Positions 1 through 7,134 of a DNA stretch of 20,746 nucleotides are shown one piece after another (within the stretch, counting starts at the first letter, position 1; each line of letters begins with the position of its first letter). The stretch is from the NCBI GenBank assembly GCA_044432975.1, contig JAWXUC010000016.1, positions 1 to 20,746 of the forward strand, in the 5' to 3' direction. The notes under the pieces were generated by a model. The model had not been told where the DNA came from. It saw only the letters and a list, made by a program, of their open reading frames with translations, and searched no databases. The position numbers were made by a program, and so were the translations under genes. Source of the DNA: JAWXUC01 sp044432975 (lineage in GTDB: Bacteria; Pseudomonadota; Alphaproteobacteria; RF32; CAG-239).

Positions 1-93
1 GATGAATTAATTAAAACAACTGGAAAGATTATTGATATGATTACATCTCAAGAAGCTTCTAACTATTTTTTTAACGCAGGGTATTCTATTTAA
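1..93 (+). CDS. IS630-like transposase, C-terminal end (partial)
   Basis: An open frame enters from the left edge and gives 30 codons ending at TAA 91-93. The last residues (TSQEASNYFFNAGY) resemble the conserved tail of IS630-family DDE transposases, where an E-x-x-x-Y-F-x-x-A-G-Y pattern is usual. The catalytic domain lies outside the window, so the family call rests on this tail alone. The gene is inserted in the integrase gene that reads leftward from 844. Another DDE family is possible. Confidence 0.6.
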   Translation, partial: DELIKTTGKIIDMITSQEASNYFFNAGYSI

Positions 94-103
94 TCGTTAA
101 ATA
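1..103 (+). mobile_element. Right end of an IS630-like insertion sequence
   Basis: The transposase frame stops at 93, and integrase coding sequence read on the other strand becomes recognisable just beyond about 103. IS630/Tc1 elements insert at TA and duplicate it. A TA at 102-103 sits at the apparent junction, so I place the element end there. The left end and its terminal inverted repeat are outside the window, so the boundary is approximate. Confidence 0.5.
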
Positions 104-844
104 CTCTAATGTCCAGATTTCAGATAATCTGCACCCTGTTAAAACCAATAGTTTTAATAAGTTTATTACAGATGGATGTACACCTCTTTCTTCAGCATTA
201 TTTAAGGCTATTCCCAATTTTGCTAATTCGTGAGAGCTTAAGAACCTTTCTCTTTTGCGTTCTTTGTATTTTTTAACATATCGGCAAGGGTTTGAGTTTT
301 CTGGTCTAATACCCAACATTTCGGCATGAGTGATAATTGATGATAAAATTTCTTTAGTGCGATTGGCTTGATACGGGACGTGAGCCATAGAATGATGCAG
401 ATAGGCAACATCGGCACGTTTGATATCACTCATTTTTATTTTACCAAGCTTAGGCAATAACCACTTTTTCATGGTTCTAATACATTCTTTTTGTGTAGAT
501 TCTTTTAATCTCGTTCTTACATGTTGCTCAATATAAACTTGTGCAAATTCTTCTAACGTTGCCTCTTTGCGATATTCCGCACGAGTATCTTGAGGATTAA
601 CCCCATTGTTAATTTCTCCCAATAATTCAAGAGCTTTATTCCTCGCCTCATCTGGAGTGATGATTCCATATTGTCCAATTTTATAACGATATGAGCGACC
701 ATTAAAAGTATAACGCAAACCTAAAACTTTTTTACCAGATGGAAAGACACGCACAAAAAATCCTTTTACTTTATCATCATGATAAAAATTATCTTTATCA
801 AGTGGTTTTATAGAATCTATATATTTTTTTGTTAAAGTTGGCAT
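86..844 (-). pseudogene. P4-type tyrosine integrase, truncated by IS insertion
   Basis: This leftward gene begins like a DUF4102/P4-family integrase: an N-terminal arm-binding domain (about residues 1-85 with an F-x-V-R-V-F-P-S-G-K-K pattern), a SAM-like core-binding domain (about 95-190), then the first part of the catalytic domain. It reaches the first catalytic arginine in T-G-C-R-L-S-E and stops about ten residues later in sequence contributed by the inserted element. The H-x-x-R box, second histidine and nucleophilic tyrosine are missing, so it cannot recombine DNA. Full-length relatives have about 390 residues; here about 250 remain. I chose the ATG at 844 because AGGAG lies six bases upstream; the in-frame ATG at 850 overlaps that ribosome site. 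It is probably the relic of an older island. Confidence 0.85.
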
Positions 845-968
845 ATTCATCTCCTGTTAGAACAATGAATGCTTGCTTTTGATCAAAAGTCAACTTAATT
901 AGAGTCCTGTAGTAAGAGATAGTAATTAGTAGGAAAACAAAGGAAATTTGCCCCGCCAGTGTCCCATT

Positions 969-1128
969 TAGAGCATTTTCCGAAAAGATAGAATACCCCT
1001 GTGAAGAATTTTGTTTTTTGAATTTGATTTTATTTGTGAAGTGTAGTGGACTACAGTTTGCAAATAAAGTCAAAGAACAAAAAGCAAAAGACGAGCAAGG
1101 TGATTCTATCTTTTCGGAAAAGGCTCTA
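969..1128. mobile_element. MITE-like element with 27-bp terminal inverted repeats
   Basis: Positions 969-995 and 1102-1128 are near-perfect inverted repeats, with two mismatches inside the arms. Each outer end is TA followed by GAGC (left) or preceded by GCTC (right). The inside, about 105 bp, has no credible gene. TA at both ends suits mobilisation by a Tc1/mariner-IS630 type transposase, but these ends do not match the visible end of the IS at 1-103. A 10-bp direct repeat, AGTCCTGTAG, occurs at 903-912 and 1128-1137. It may be a remnant of the insertion event or coincidence. The element occupies most of the gene-free stretch between the two integrases. Confidence 0.55.
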
Positions 1129-1189
1129 GTCCTGTAGCGGTCCAGTTTGTGAATTTTCTTATTTTTTTGCAAAATTTCACATACAAAAA

Positions 1190-1219
1190 AACTCCCTAAC
1201 TATTTGAAGTTAGGGAGTT
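1190..1219 (-). terminator. Intrinsic terminator behind the tRNA-Met 3' end (leftward)
   Basis: An 11-bp perfect stem (1190-1200 with 1209-1219) encloses an 8-base loop. Read leftward, the stem is followed by a run of T residues (A-run at 1185-1190 on the + strand). It starts seven bases past the tRNA 3' end, as expected for the native terminator of a leftward tRNA-Met transcript. Confidence 0.85.
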
Positions 1220-1225
1220 ATGTGT

Positions 1226-1270
1226 TGGTTGCGGGGGCTAGATTTGAACTAACGACCTTCAGGTTATGAG
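1226..1270 (-). other. Attachment site: 3' fragment of tRNA-Met(CAU)
   Basis: Read on the minus strand this is the 3' part of an elongator-type tRNA-Met. It runs from the CTCATAA anticodon loop through the 3' anticodon-stem strand, the variable loop, a T-arm with TTCAAAT loop, the CCCCGCA acceptor strand and an encoded ACCA. The sequence upstream of the anticodon (1271 onward) cannot supply the matching 5' stem TCAGG or the TGCGGGG acceptor strand, so the tRNA is not complete. A 3' tRNA end next to a tyrosine integrase is the usual signature of an att site. The native terminator next to it marks this as the chromosome-side copy. Confidence 0.85.
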
Positions 1271-1313
1271 TCTTGAAGACTGGGTTTCCTTATACTTTTG
1301 ATACAAAATTCAA

Positions 1314-1346
1314 AAACCCTGCAACCCTATTGTTTCTCTAGGGTTT
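1314..1346. repeat. Inverted repeat between att site and integrase promoter
   Basis: AAACCCT (1314-1320) and AGGGTTT (1340-1346) form a perfect 7-bp inverted repeat with a 19-base spacer, between the tRNA fragment and the integrase promoter. This is where accessory binding sites for integrase, excisionase or IHF lie in related elements, but no function can be assigned from sequence. Confidence 0.3.
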
Positions 1347-1361
1347 CAGAAAATATTTTTC

Positions 1362-1390
1362 TTGACAATTTTGATTGAGCTGGATAGAAT
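1362..1390 (+). promoter_or_regulatory. Sigma70-type promoter of the integrase
   Basis: TTGACA (1362-1367) and TAGAAT (1385-1390) are separated by exactly 17 bases, near consensus. The predicted start, about 1397, falls just before the tandem 11-bp repeats, so protein bound there should affect expression of the integrase. Confidence 0.75.
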
Positions 1391-1401
1391 TTGCTTAAAA
1401 A

Positions 1402-1445
1402 GGTAGCACCAGGGTAGCGCCGAGGTAGCACCAGAGTAGCACCGA
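1402..1445 (+). repeat. Four tandem 11-bp repeats in the integrase leader
   Basis: Four head-to-tail units of exactly 11 bp: GGTAGCACCAG, GGTAGCGCCGA, GGTAGCACCAG and AGTAGCACCGA. Units 1 and 3 are identical. Eleven bases is about one helical turn, so proteins bound to successive units would line up on one DNA face. They lie between the att core and the integrase gene and just past its promoter. This suits arm-type sites for the integrase DUF4102 domain, or excisionase sites, with a side role in autoregulation. Confidence 0.7.
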
Positions 1446-1465
1446 AAAATAATAAGTGAGGCATT

Positions 1466-2623
1466 ATGGCAAAAAATGAATTAAAGTTTACAAAGTCTGC
1501 AATTGACAAATTGCAACCAACACAAAAAAGAGAAACTTATTACGATAGTGAAGTAAAAGGTCTCTGTATTCAAATTACTCCCAATGGCGCCAAATCTTAT
1601 TATCTCTACAAAAAGATTAAAGGAATTCCCACAAGAATAAGATTGGGCGGAATTAATGAAATCAAATTAGAACAAGCCAGACTTCTTGCATCTCAATATA
1701 AAGAAATGGCAAGAATGGGCAAAAACCCACAAAATGAAACCAAACGATATAAAGATGAAACAAAAATGCAAGAAATGTATGATGACTTTATTGAAGATAG
1801 AGAGCGTTATATTGGCAAGAGAACCATTGTTGGCTATAAAAGTATGTGGACTAGCAAGTTATCTAAACTAGGCAAAAAGAGAATTTCTGAAATCACCGGC
1901 GATGACTTAAGGAGAATTCATCACAAAATATCTCAAGAATTTGGCATTTATACCGGCAATCACTGCATAGAGTTGGTTAAAGCAATATACAATCACGCCA
2001 TAAAAGAAGAAAAGTTTGATGGCAGAAACCCTGCAATGTCTGTGAAACTGAATAAAACAGAAGCTAGAGTTAGATATTTAGAGCATTCTGAAATGGAACG
2101 CTTCTTTCAAACCTTAACAGAATATGACAATGAAATCAGCCGAGATGCCATCTTAATGCTTATTTTTACAGGTGCAAGAAAACGAAATGTTTTAGAAATG
2201 AACTGGAATGATATTGACCTAAGCGCCAAAGTTTGGAAAATTCCCCAAACCAAAACCGCCAAAAACCAAACATTAGCTCTAGTAGAGCCAGCAATAGAAG
2301 TTTTACAAAGAAGATTTTCAACTAGGGTTAATGAATGGGTGTTTTATTCTGCAAACTCAAAGTCAGGACATTTAGAAGACATCAAAAGAGCTTGGCAAAG
2401 TGTTTTGAAAAAAGCAAACATAACAAATTTAAGAATTCACGACCTCCGCCATACTCTAGCAACATATATGATTGCCAACGGAGCCGATGCCTTCATGGTA
2501 AAACGCGCCTTAACCCACAAAAGCTTGCAGTCAACCGAAGTCTACGTAAACCTAGGAATAGAACACCTAAGAGACAAACTAAACGATACAGTAGATAAAA
2601 TGATTAATATTGGCAAAAAGTAA
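1466..2623 (+). CDS. P4-type tyrosine integrase
   Basis: Site-specific recombinase expected to integrate and excise the island at the adjacent tRNA-Met site. The 385 residues are full length for the family. Domains are the DUF4102 arm-binding domain (about 1-90), a SAM-like core-binding domain (about 100-185) and the catalytic domain (about 205-370). All catalytic residues are visible: R238 in T-G-A-R, the hairpin lysine near 263-266, H325-x-x-R328-H329, H351 and the nucleophile Y360. The ATG at 1466 has GAGG five bases upstream. It lies about 195 bp from the att core and points into the island, a normal arrangement. The last third uses noticeably more C-rich codons than the start. It is distinct from the broken integrase at 86-844. 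Confidence 0.95.
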   Translation: MAKNELKFTKSAIDKLQPTQKRETYYDSEVKGLCIQITPNGAKSYYLYKKIKGIPTRIRLGGINEIKLEQARLLASQYKEMARMGKNPQNETKRYKDETKMQEMYDDFIEDRERYIGKRTIVGYKSMWTSKLSKLGKKRISEITGDDLRRIHHKISQEFGIYTGNHCIELVKAIYNHAIKEEKFDGRNPAMSVKLNKTEARVRYLEHSEMERFFQTLTEYDNEISRDAILMLIFTGARKRNVLEMNWNDIDLSAKVWKIPQTKTAKNQTLALVEPAIEVLQRRFSTRVNEWVFYSANSKSGHLEDIKRAWQSVLKKANITNLRIHDLRHTLATYMIANGADAFMVKRALTHKSLQSTEVYVNLGIEHLRDKLNDTVDKMINIGKK

Positions 2624-2629
2624 TAATAC

Positions 2630-2658
2630 TTGACTTTTGATGCAATAGACAATATAAT
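2630..2658 (+). promoter_or_regulatory. Promoter of hipBA
   Basis: TTGACT (2630-2635) and a perfect TATAAT (2653-2658) with 17-base spacing. It begins just after the integrase stop codon, so the toxin-antitoxin pair has its own promoter. The -10 box overlaps the operator-like palindrome. Confidence 0.75.
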
Positions 2659-2676
2659 AACTATTATGCGTTATTA
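2655..2676. promoter_or_regulatory. Probable HipB operator (palindrome, N8 spacer)
   Basis: TAATAAC (2655-2661) and GTTATTA (2670-2676) form a perfect 7-bp inverted repeat with an 8-base spacer. E. coli HipB operators are TATCC-N8-GGATA, so the spacer matches though the arms differ. The site overlaps the -10 box and the expected start, where a dimeric HipB repressor would block transcription. Confidence 0.6.
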
Positions 2677-2697
2677 GTTACTGCAAAGGATAATATA

Positions 2698-3000
2698 TTG
2701 GCTTTTATTTTAAAAACACAAAAAGAAATAATGCTAGAATTAGCAAATAAAGCAAAATCTATTAGGCTTGGACAAAGCTTAACTCAAGAAGGATTAGCTG
2801 TACGTTCTAATGTTAGCTTAAGCTCTATTAAAAGATTTGAGACAACAGGGCAAATATCTTTGCAATCATTATTAAACATTGCCTTAGCTTTAGGCAAATT
2901 AGATGATTTTGAAAAGCTTTTCAATATAGATGACAAGCCTAAAAGTCTATTTGAAGAAGAAAAAACAACAAAAAATCGCCAAAGAGGAACAATTAAATGA
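2698..3000 (+). CDS. hipB: HipB-like antitoxin, HTH transcriptional regulator
   Basis: A 100-residue Cro/CI-type helix-turn-helix protein (HTH about residues 17-68, with Q-E-G-L-A-x-R-S-N-V-S-L-S-S-I-K-R-F-E). It should bind and neutralise the HipA kinase encoded next and repress its own operon through the palindrome at 2655-2676. The C-terminal tail (about 80-100) is basic and charged, as in the family. I use the TTG start at 2698 because AAAGGA lies eight bases upstream and the first residues (M-A-F-I-L-K-T) match relatives; the next ATG (2731) would remove them. The stop overlaps the hipA start (ATGA), indicating translational coupling. Confidence 0.85.
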   Translation: MAFILKTQKEIMLELANKAKSIRLGQSLTQEGLAVRSNVSLSSIKRFETTGQISLQSLLNIALALGKLDDFEKLFNIDDKPKSLFEEEKTTKNRQRGTIK

Positions 3001-4160
3001 GATTGAATGTTTTCTTAAATCAATTTGGAAGTAGATCTTTTGTTGGCGTTTTAGATGATAAAGACACAAATAGAATATTTTTTGAATATAATCCTAGTTT
3101 CTTAAAGCAAAATATTAATCTATCTCCATTTAAGCTACCATTAAATGCAGGGGTTTTGGAAGATTCTGAACAAACTTTTGCCGGTCTTTATGGCTTGTTT
3201 AATGACAGTCTGCCAGATGGCTGGGGTTGCTTGTTATTGGATAGAAAATTACAAAAACAAGGCTTGAGTATAAACGAAATAACACCTCTTAAAAGGCTTG
3301 CAATGATTGGCACAAATGCTATGGGTGCTTTAGAATATGAGCCGATTATAGAAAACAATGAATATATTGAGAACAAAATAGAACTGGATAAACTACACAT
3401 AGAGGCAAACAAAATCTTAGAAGGACAAAGCTCTGAGGTCTTGCAAGAATTATTAACCTTAAATGGCTCTTCTCAAGGTGCAAGACCAAAAGTTTTGGTT
3501 AATGTATCAAGTGATAAAAAACAAATATCACAGTCAAAAGGCAGCCCATGGCTTATAAAATTTGCTTCTTCTTTAGATAATAAAAACATTGGTGCCGTTG
3601 AATACATTTATTCAATCCTTGCAAAACAATCCGGAATTGAAATGCCAGAAACATATTTGTTTGAATCAAAAATAAATGCAGGTCATTTTGGCGTTCAAAG
3701 ATTTGATAGAATTGATGGCAATAAAATTCACATTCACACCGCTTGTGGATTGCTTCATGCATCTCATAGAACAGCTAGCCTAGATTATACAAGTTTATTA
3801 AAACTCACCAGCGTTTTAACAAAAGATGCAAGAGAAGTAGAAAAAATGTTTAGATTAATGATTTTTAATGTTTTATCTGGCAACAAAGACGACCATAGCA
3901 AAAACTTCTCATTTATGATTGATAAAAACAACAATTGGAAATTAACCCCAGCTTATGACTTAACCCCTTCTCAAGGCATAAATGGTGAACAAACAGCAAT
4001 GGTTAATAATAAAGGCAAAGATATTGCTGACGCAGACTTTATCAAAACAGGCTTGGATTTTAGCATTTCAAAAGAAACAACCCAAACCATAATAGAACAA
4101 ACCAAAGATGCATTATCAAATTACAACAAACTTGCCAAAGAATTTGGTGTTGAATTTTAG
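2997..4160 (+). CDS. hipA: HipA-like serine/threonine kinase toxin
   Basis: Toxin of a type II toxin-antitoxin pair. The E. coli relative phosphorylates glutamyl-tRNA synthetase and induces dormancy; the target here is unknown. The 387 residues are a little short of E. coli HipA (440). An N-terminal Couple_hipA-type domain covers about 1-115. The kinase part has the G-S-S-Q-G-A-R-P-K nucleotide-binding loop (157-165), the catalytic loop N-K-D-D-H-S-K-N (296-303, with the aspartates at 298-299) and the metal-binding aspartate in Y-D-L-T-P-S (D321). All key motifs are intact, so it looks active. The start overlaps the hipB stop by four bases. Confidence 0.9.
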   Translation: MRLNVFLNQFGSRSFVGVLDDKDTNRIFFEYNPSFLKQNINLSPFKLPLNAGVLEDSEQTFAGLYGLFNDSLPDGWGCLLLDRKLQKQGLSINEITPLKRLAMIGTNAMGALEYEPIIENNEYIENKIELDKLHIEANKILEGQSSEVLQELLTLNGSSQGARPKVLVNVSSDKKQISQSKGSPWLIKFASSLDNKNIGAVEYIYSILAKQSGIEMPETYLFESKINAGHFGVQRFDRIDGNKIHIHTACGLLHASHRTASLDYTSLLKLTSVLTKDAREVEKMFRLMIFNVLSGNKDDHSKNFSFMIDKNNNWKLTPAYDLTPSQGINGEQTAMVNNKGKDIADADFIKTGLDFSISKETTQTIIEQTKDALSNYNKLAKEFGVEF

Positions 4161-4232
4161 AAAAAAATAAAGATGACGCACAAAACAAGTCTTATTATTG
4201 ATAAAAAAACTTAAAAACCACATTTTCACACA

Positions 4233-4259
4233 AAGATAAACAAAAAAAATGTTTATCTT
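4233..4259. promoter_or_regulatory. 10-bp palindrome touching the -35 box of the ATPase operon
   Basis: AAGATAAACA (4233-4242) and TGTTTATCTT (4250-4259) are perfect inverted arms around seven A residues. The right arm ends inside the -35 hexamer (4258-4263). A repressor site is the simplest reading. It could be a weak terminator for hipA, but no T-run follows on the + strand. The HTH domain of the third gene in this operon is a candidate binder (inference). Confidence 0.5.
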
Positions 4260-4286
4260 GACATTTTTGATTAAATAGATTACATT
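4258..4286 (+). promoter_or_regulatory. Promoter of the ATPase/TOPRIM/pentapeptide operon
   Basis: TTGACA (4258-4263), 17-base spacer, TACATT (4281-4286). It sits 34 bases before the chosen ATG of the ATPase gene, which has its own strong ribosome site. Confidence 0.7.
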
Positions 4287-4319
4287 ATATATAGCTGACA
4301 ATAAAGATTGAGAGGGACA

Positions 4320-5582
4320 ATGTTAAAATCATTTAAAATAAAGAACTTTAAATCAATATTAGACTTAACAGTTGATTTTTCATTTGCTGAAGGAAAAGCA
4401 CCAAACAGATATAAAGAGCTAGAAACCCTTCCTTTTTTAGAAGTCGGAGAAAATAGAGTAGTTCCTACTATATCTATTTATGGAGCCAATGCATCTGGGA
4501 AAACAAACATTATTAAAGCTTTAGTTGCCCTTAAAGATATATTAGATGAAAACATTCTAAAAAGATATGACCCAAACAAATTAAATGCTAAATACAATTC
4601 AACTAGCTTTGAGTTAAACTTTTGTATAAACAAAGCTAACTATACTTACCTTTTAGAATACGATTACTCTCAGATTGTAAAAGAATCCTTAATCAAAAAT
4701 GATAATTTTATATTTGATATTAAACTAAGCAAAACTGATTTTAATGCTTTATCTACAGAGTTTTATGATACAAAAAAATTAAGAGAAATATTTATTGTTG
4801 AATGCGGAGACACTAATCAACGTCAAATTAAACCTTTTTTATCAATCATTGCAAAAAACTATTCTGGCTTAAACAAATATATAAATGAAGTTTTTGAATA
4901 TATTATAAATAATTTAAGAGTTTATCCAGTAAATCAATTTCCGGTTGCAATGGGAATAGATTTATTAGTTAATAGTGGTGATGCAAATAATACTGAAGAA
5001 GCCTTTGCAAAAATAGTAAAAATATTAAGAAAATTAGATATAGATATTACAAAAATGACTTATGAAAAGCATACGATAGAGGAATATGTACATTCTGATG
5101 TTGATGATTTTACAGAACTAGCTAAAATCAATGATAACCTTATTGCAAATAAAATATATTCTTATCATAAAGACATAAGTGGAAATGATATTAAATTTAA
5201 TTTTAATGAAGAGTCAGAAGGAACCAGAACGTTAACTGGCTTACTTGGGGTGTTTTTATCAGCTTTAGCTACAGGATCTACTGTTTTTATAGATGAATTA
5301 GAACAATCTTTACATCCTCTTTTATTAATTGAAGTTATTAAACTATTCAAAGACAAAAGATACAACAAAAATAATGCTCAACTAATATTCACAGCCCATA
5401 ATACAGATATTTTAGATGACGATTTAATGAGAGTTTCTGAAATTGCGATTGTAAAGAAAAGCTTAGAAAAAGGTACAACAATAAACAGAGTTGTTGACTT
5501 TGAAGGTGTTAGAAACGTTCTAAACTTTAGAAAACAATATTTAGAGGGAGCTTTCTCGGGCATTCCCCATCCATATATTTAG
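4320..5582 (+). CDS. AAA15/OLD-like ABC-type ATPase (RloA-type)
   Basis: SMC/ABC-like ATPase of the AAA15/AAA21 group, 420 residues, cytoplasmic. It shows Walker A G-A-N-A-S-G-K-T (55-62), an ABC signature-like E-S-E-G-T-R-T (298-304), Walker B with catalytic acid V-F-I-D-E (322-326), and an H-loop T-A-H-N (358-361). The segment between carries no enzyme domain. Such stand-alone ATPases paired with a small TOPRIM gene are known from RloA/RloB and PARIS (AriA/AriB), where the ATPase forms a scaffold that senses a phage trigger and controls the TOPRIM partner. I chose the ATG at 4320 with AGAGGG just upstream; an upstream TTG (4308) would run through that ribosome site. The TOPRIM gene follows nine bases after the stop. 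Whether this is RloA, AriA or a sister group cannot be settled by eye. Confidence 0.85.
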   Translation: MLKSFKIKNFKSILDLTVDFSFAEGKAPNRYKELETLPFLEVGENRVVPTISIYGANASGKTNIIKALVALKDILDENILKRYDPNKLNAKYNSTSFELNFCINKANYTYLLEYDYSQIVKESLIKNDNFIFDIKLSKTDFNALSTEFYDTKKLREIFIVECGDTNQRQIKPFLSIIAKNYSGLNKYINEVFEYIINNLRVYPVNQFPVAMGIDLLVNSGDANNTEEAFAKIVKILRKLDIDITKMTYEKHTIEEYVHSDVDDFTELAKINDNLIANKIYSYHKDISGNDIKFNFNEESEGTRTLTGLLGVFLSALATGSTVFIDELEQSLHPLLLIEVIKLFKDKRYNKNNAQLIFTAHNTDILDDDLMRVSEIAIVKKSLEKGTTINRVVDFEGVRNVLNFRKQYLEGAFSGIPHPYI

Positions 5583-5591
5583 GAATTAAGA

Positions 5592-6185
5592 ATGAGTTAC
5601 TCTCCTAAAAAGATATATATAATTGTTTGCGAAGGTCCTTCTGAATACGCATACCTTCAAGAACTAAATAGATTTCTAGATGCATTAGATGCCTCTTTTA
5701 CATTTGTTTCAAAATCTTCTGGTGGAGGTCATTTTAGACAAGTTACGCAAAAATTTAAGGACGTTAAGAAAGACAACAAAAAAGCTTCAAACATTAATAT
5801 CTGGGTAGATGCAGATACTTATAAAAGAAACGATGAAGGTGATAGAGAAAAGTATTCTAAAAAAGATAATAAATATCCTGACTTTTTATTTAACACCTTT
5901 AACTTTGAAGATTTTTTAACAATGCACCTTAATGAAGAAAAAGTCCTAGAGTGGCAAAATATTTGTGAAAGAAGAAATCATTTTACAAACCCTATGCACT
6001 CCAGCACTTATGAACCCTTAGTTAAAGAGCATCTTTTTCCTGATTATGAAAAAGGAGATATGCCTTTTGAAATAACAAAAGATAATTTAGAAAGGCTCTT
6101 TAATAATAACAACAACCCTGACATTAAGTTTGGCTCAGAATTCGCAAACTTTTTAGAAAGACTACTAGAGGAAACAAAACAATGA
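5592..6185 (+). CDS. RloB-like TOPRIM-domain protein
   Basis: A 197-residue protein with a TOPRIM-like fold: the acidic residue E14 in I-I-V-C-E-G at the end of strand one, and D73-x-D75 in I-W-V-D-A-D. A conserved-looking F-N-F-E-D-F block follows (about 103-108). RloB and AriB proteins have this layout and size. In PARIS the TOPRIM partner is released to act as a nuclease on host tRNA; the target here is unknown. AGGAA precedes the ATG. It lies nine bases behind the ATPase gene and its stop overlaps the next start (ATGA), so all three are one operon. It lacks the fused ATPase of OLD/GajA proteins. Confidence 0.75.
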   Translation: MSYSPKKIYIIVCEGPSEYAYLQELNRFLDALDASFTFVSKSSGGGHFRQVTQKFKDVKKDNKKASNINIWVDADTYKRNDEGDREKYSKKDNKYPDFLFNTFNFEDFLTMHLNEEKVLEWQNICERRNHFTNPMHSSTYEPLVKEHLFPDYEKGDMPFEITKDNLERLFNNNNNPDIKFGSEFANFLERLLEETKQ

Positions 6186-7126
6186 AACCGTATAATGAAG
6201 AGAGGCATTTTGATTTGGGGTTGTGTTTGAGTAAAAATCAGGCTTATTTTGAAAATATTGACTTTGGAGATGATTGCAAAAGAGATGTTTTTAATATCTT
6301 AACATCATGTGTTCAAAATATTAGCTTTAGCAACTGTTTGTTTCAAAATTTAGATCTTTCTAATGAATTGATTAGTCCTTCACTATCATTTACAAATTGC
6401 ACTTTTAAAGGGCAGACAAGCTTTGTAAAGGCTATGTTTACAAGAGATGTTTCTTTTTATGGCTCAACTTTTGTCGGCACAACAGATTTTAGCAATGCAG
6501 ATTTCAAAGGTAATGTGTCGTTTGAAAAAATACATACCAAACCTGCCAGCGGATACTTTTATTTTAGAGGCGATGAACTTAAAGAACAAGCTTTAGCAAC
6601 AAAATTGTACAATCAAAAGGTTTCTTTTTCTAAAGCAGTTTTTGAAACTAGGGTTTCATTTTTAGATAGACTTTTTTATGGTCCGCTTTCTTTTTCATAT
6701 TGCGAGTTTTATCATGAGTTTTGGTTTACAAATGTAGATGTTGGGCTAAAATCAAACTTTCATGGCATTTCTTATAAATGTGATGGCGTTAAAGATATTG
6801 ATATCTGCTATAGAATATTGGCAAATGTCTTAAAAACAACCGGACACTCAGAAAGGCAAGCAAAAGAAATAGAAAAGCTAGAAGAGAAAGCATTTAAAAA
6901 AGAAGAAAACAAAGCCAATCTTTTAGAAGAAAAGCCACAAAAAGCCTTTGATAACACAAAGTTATTAACCACCGAGGAAGCAGCCGACTACCTAGGAGTA
7001 AAAACCAACACCCTAGAAAAATGGCGCCACACCGGCTTAAGCGACCTAAAATACATAAAAATAGGCAGAACAGTAAAATACCGCCTAGAAGATCTACAAG
7101 AATATATTAGTAGTAATAAGAACTGA
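6182..7126 (+). CDS. Pentapeptide-repeat protein fused to an excisionase-type HTH
   Basis: 314 residues with an unusual layout. Residues about 45-195 have phenylalanines at five-residue spacing (F-x-x-C-x-F, V-S-F-x-x-x-x-F) typical of a pentapeptide-repeat beta-helix, interrupted around 117-147. Residues about 203-258 are highly charged and probably a coiled or flexible linker. Residues about 260-311 form a MerR/excisionase-type HTH (T-T-E-E-A-A-D-Y-L-G-V, K-I-G-R-T-V-K-Y, L-E-D-L-Q-E-Y-I). The HTH should bind DNA; pentapeptide helices in Qnr and MfpA mimic DNA shape. It is translationally coupled to the TOPRIM gene by a four-base overlap. A role as regulator, inhibitor or sensor for that pair is inference. 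The HTH-coding end is C-rich while the repeat-coding part is T-rich, suggesting the two parts were joined from different sources. Confidence 0.75.
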   Translation: MKPYNEERHFDLGLCLSKNQAYFENIDFGDDCKRDVFNILTSCVQNISFSNCLFQNLDLSNELISPSLSFTNCTFKGQTSFVKAMFTRDVSFYGSTFVGTTDFSNADFKGNVSFEKIHTKPASGYFYFRGDELKEQALATKLYNQKVSFSKAVFETRVSFLDRLFYGPLSFSYCEFYHEFWFTNVDVGLKSNFHGISYKCDGVKDIDICYRILANVLKTTGHSERQAKEIEKLEEKAFKKEENKANLLEEKPQKAFDNTKLLTTEEAADYLGVKTNTLEKWRHTGLSDLKYIKIGRTVKYRLEDLQEYISSNKN

Positions 7127-7134
7127 GGGGGCTT

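Noticed and set aside
798..1172. Leftward open frame of 124 codons across the MITE-like element
   Set aside because: It overlaps the integrase start, runs through both inverted repeats, has low-complexity sequence and no recognisable domain. It is a chance frame.
1290..1306. Extra copy of the 13-bp iteron near the att site
   Set aside because: A TTTGATACAAAA stretch matches one iteron unit, but it is a single AT-rich match without a repeated period, so chance is enough.
1226..1330. Complete tRNA-Met gene
   Set aside because: The 5' half cannot be formed: sequence right of 1271 does not pair with the acceptor or anticodon strands. Only the 3' part is present.
4160..4260. Terminator after hipA
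   Set aside because: The only strong hairpin (4233-4259) has no following T-run on the + strand and touches the next promoter, so an operator fits better.
4320..6185. Gabija or OLD system
   Set aside because: GajA/OLD proteins carry ATPase and TOPRIM in one chain and Gabija needs a UvrD-like GajB. Here ATPase and TOPRIM are separate and no such helicase adjoins them.
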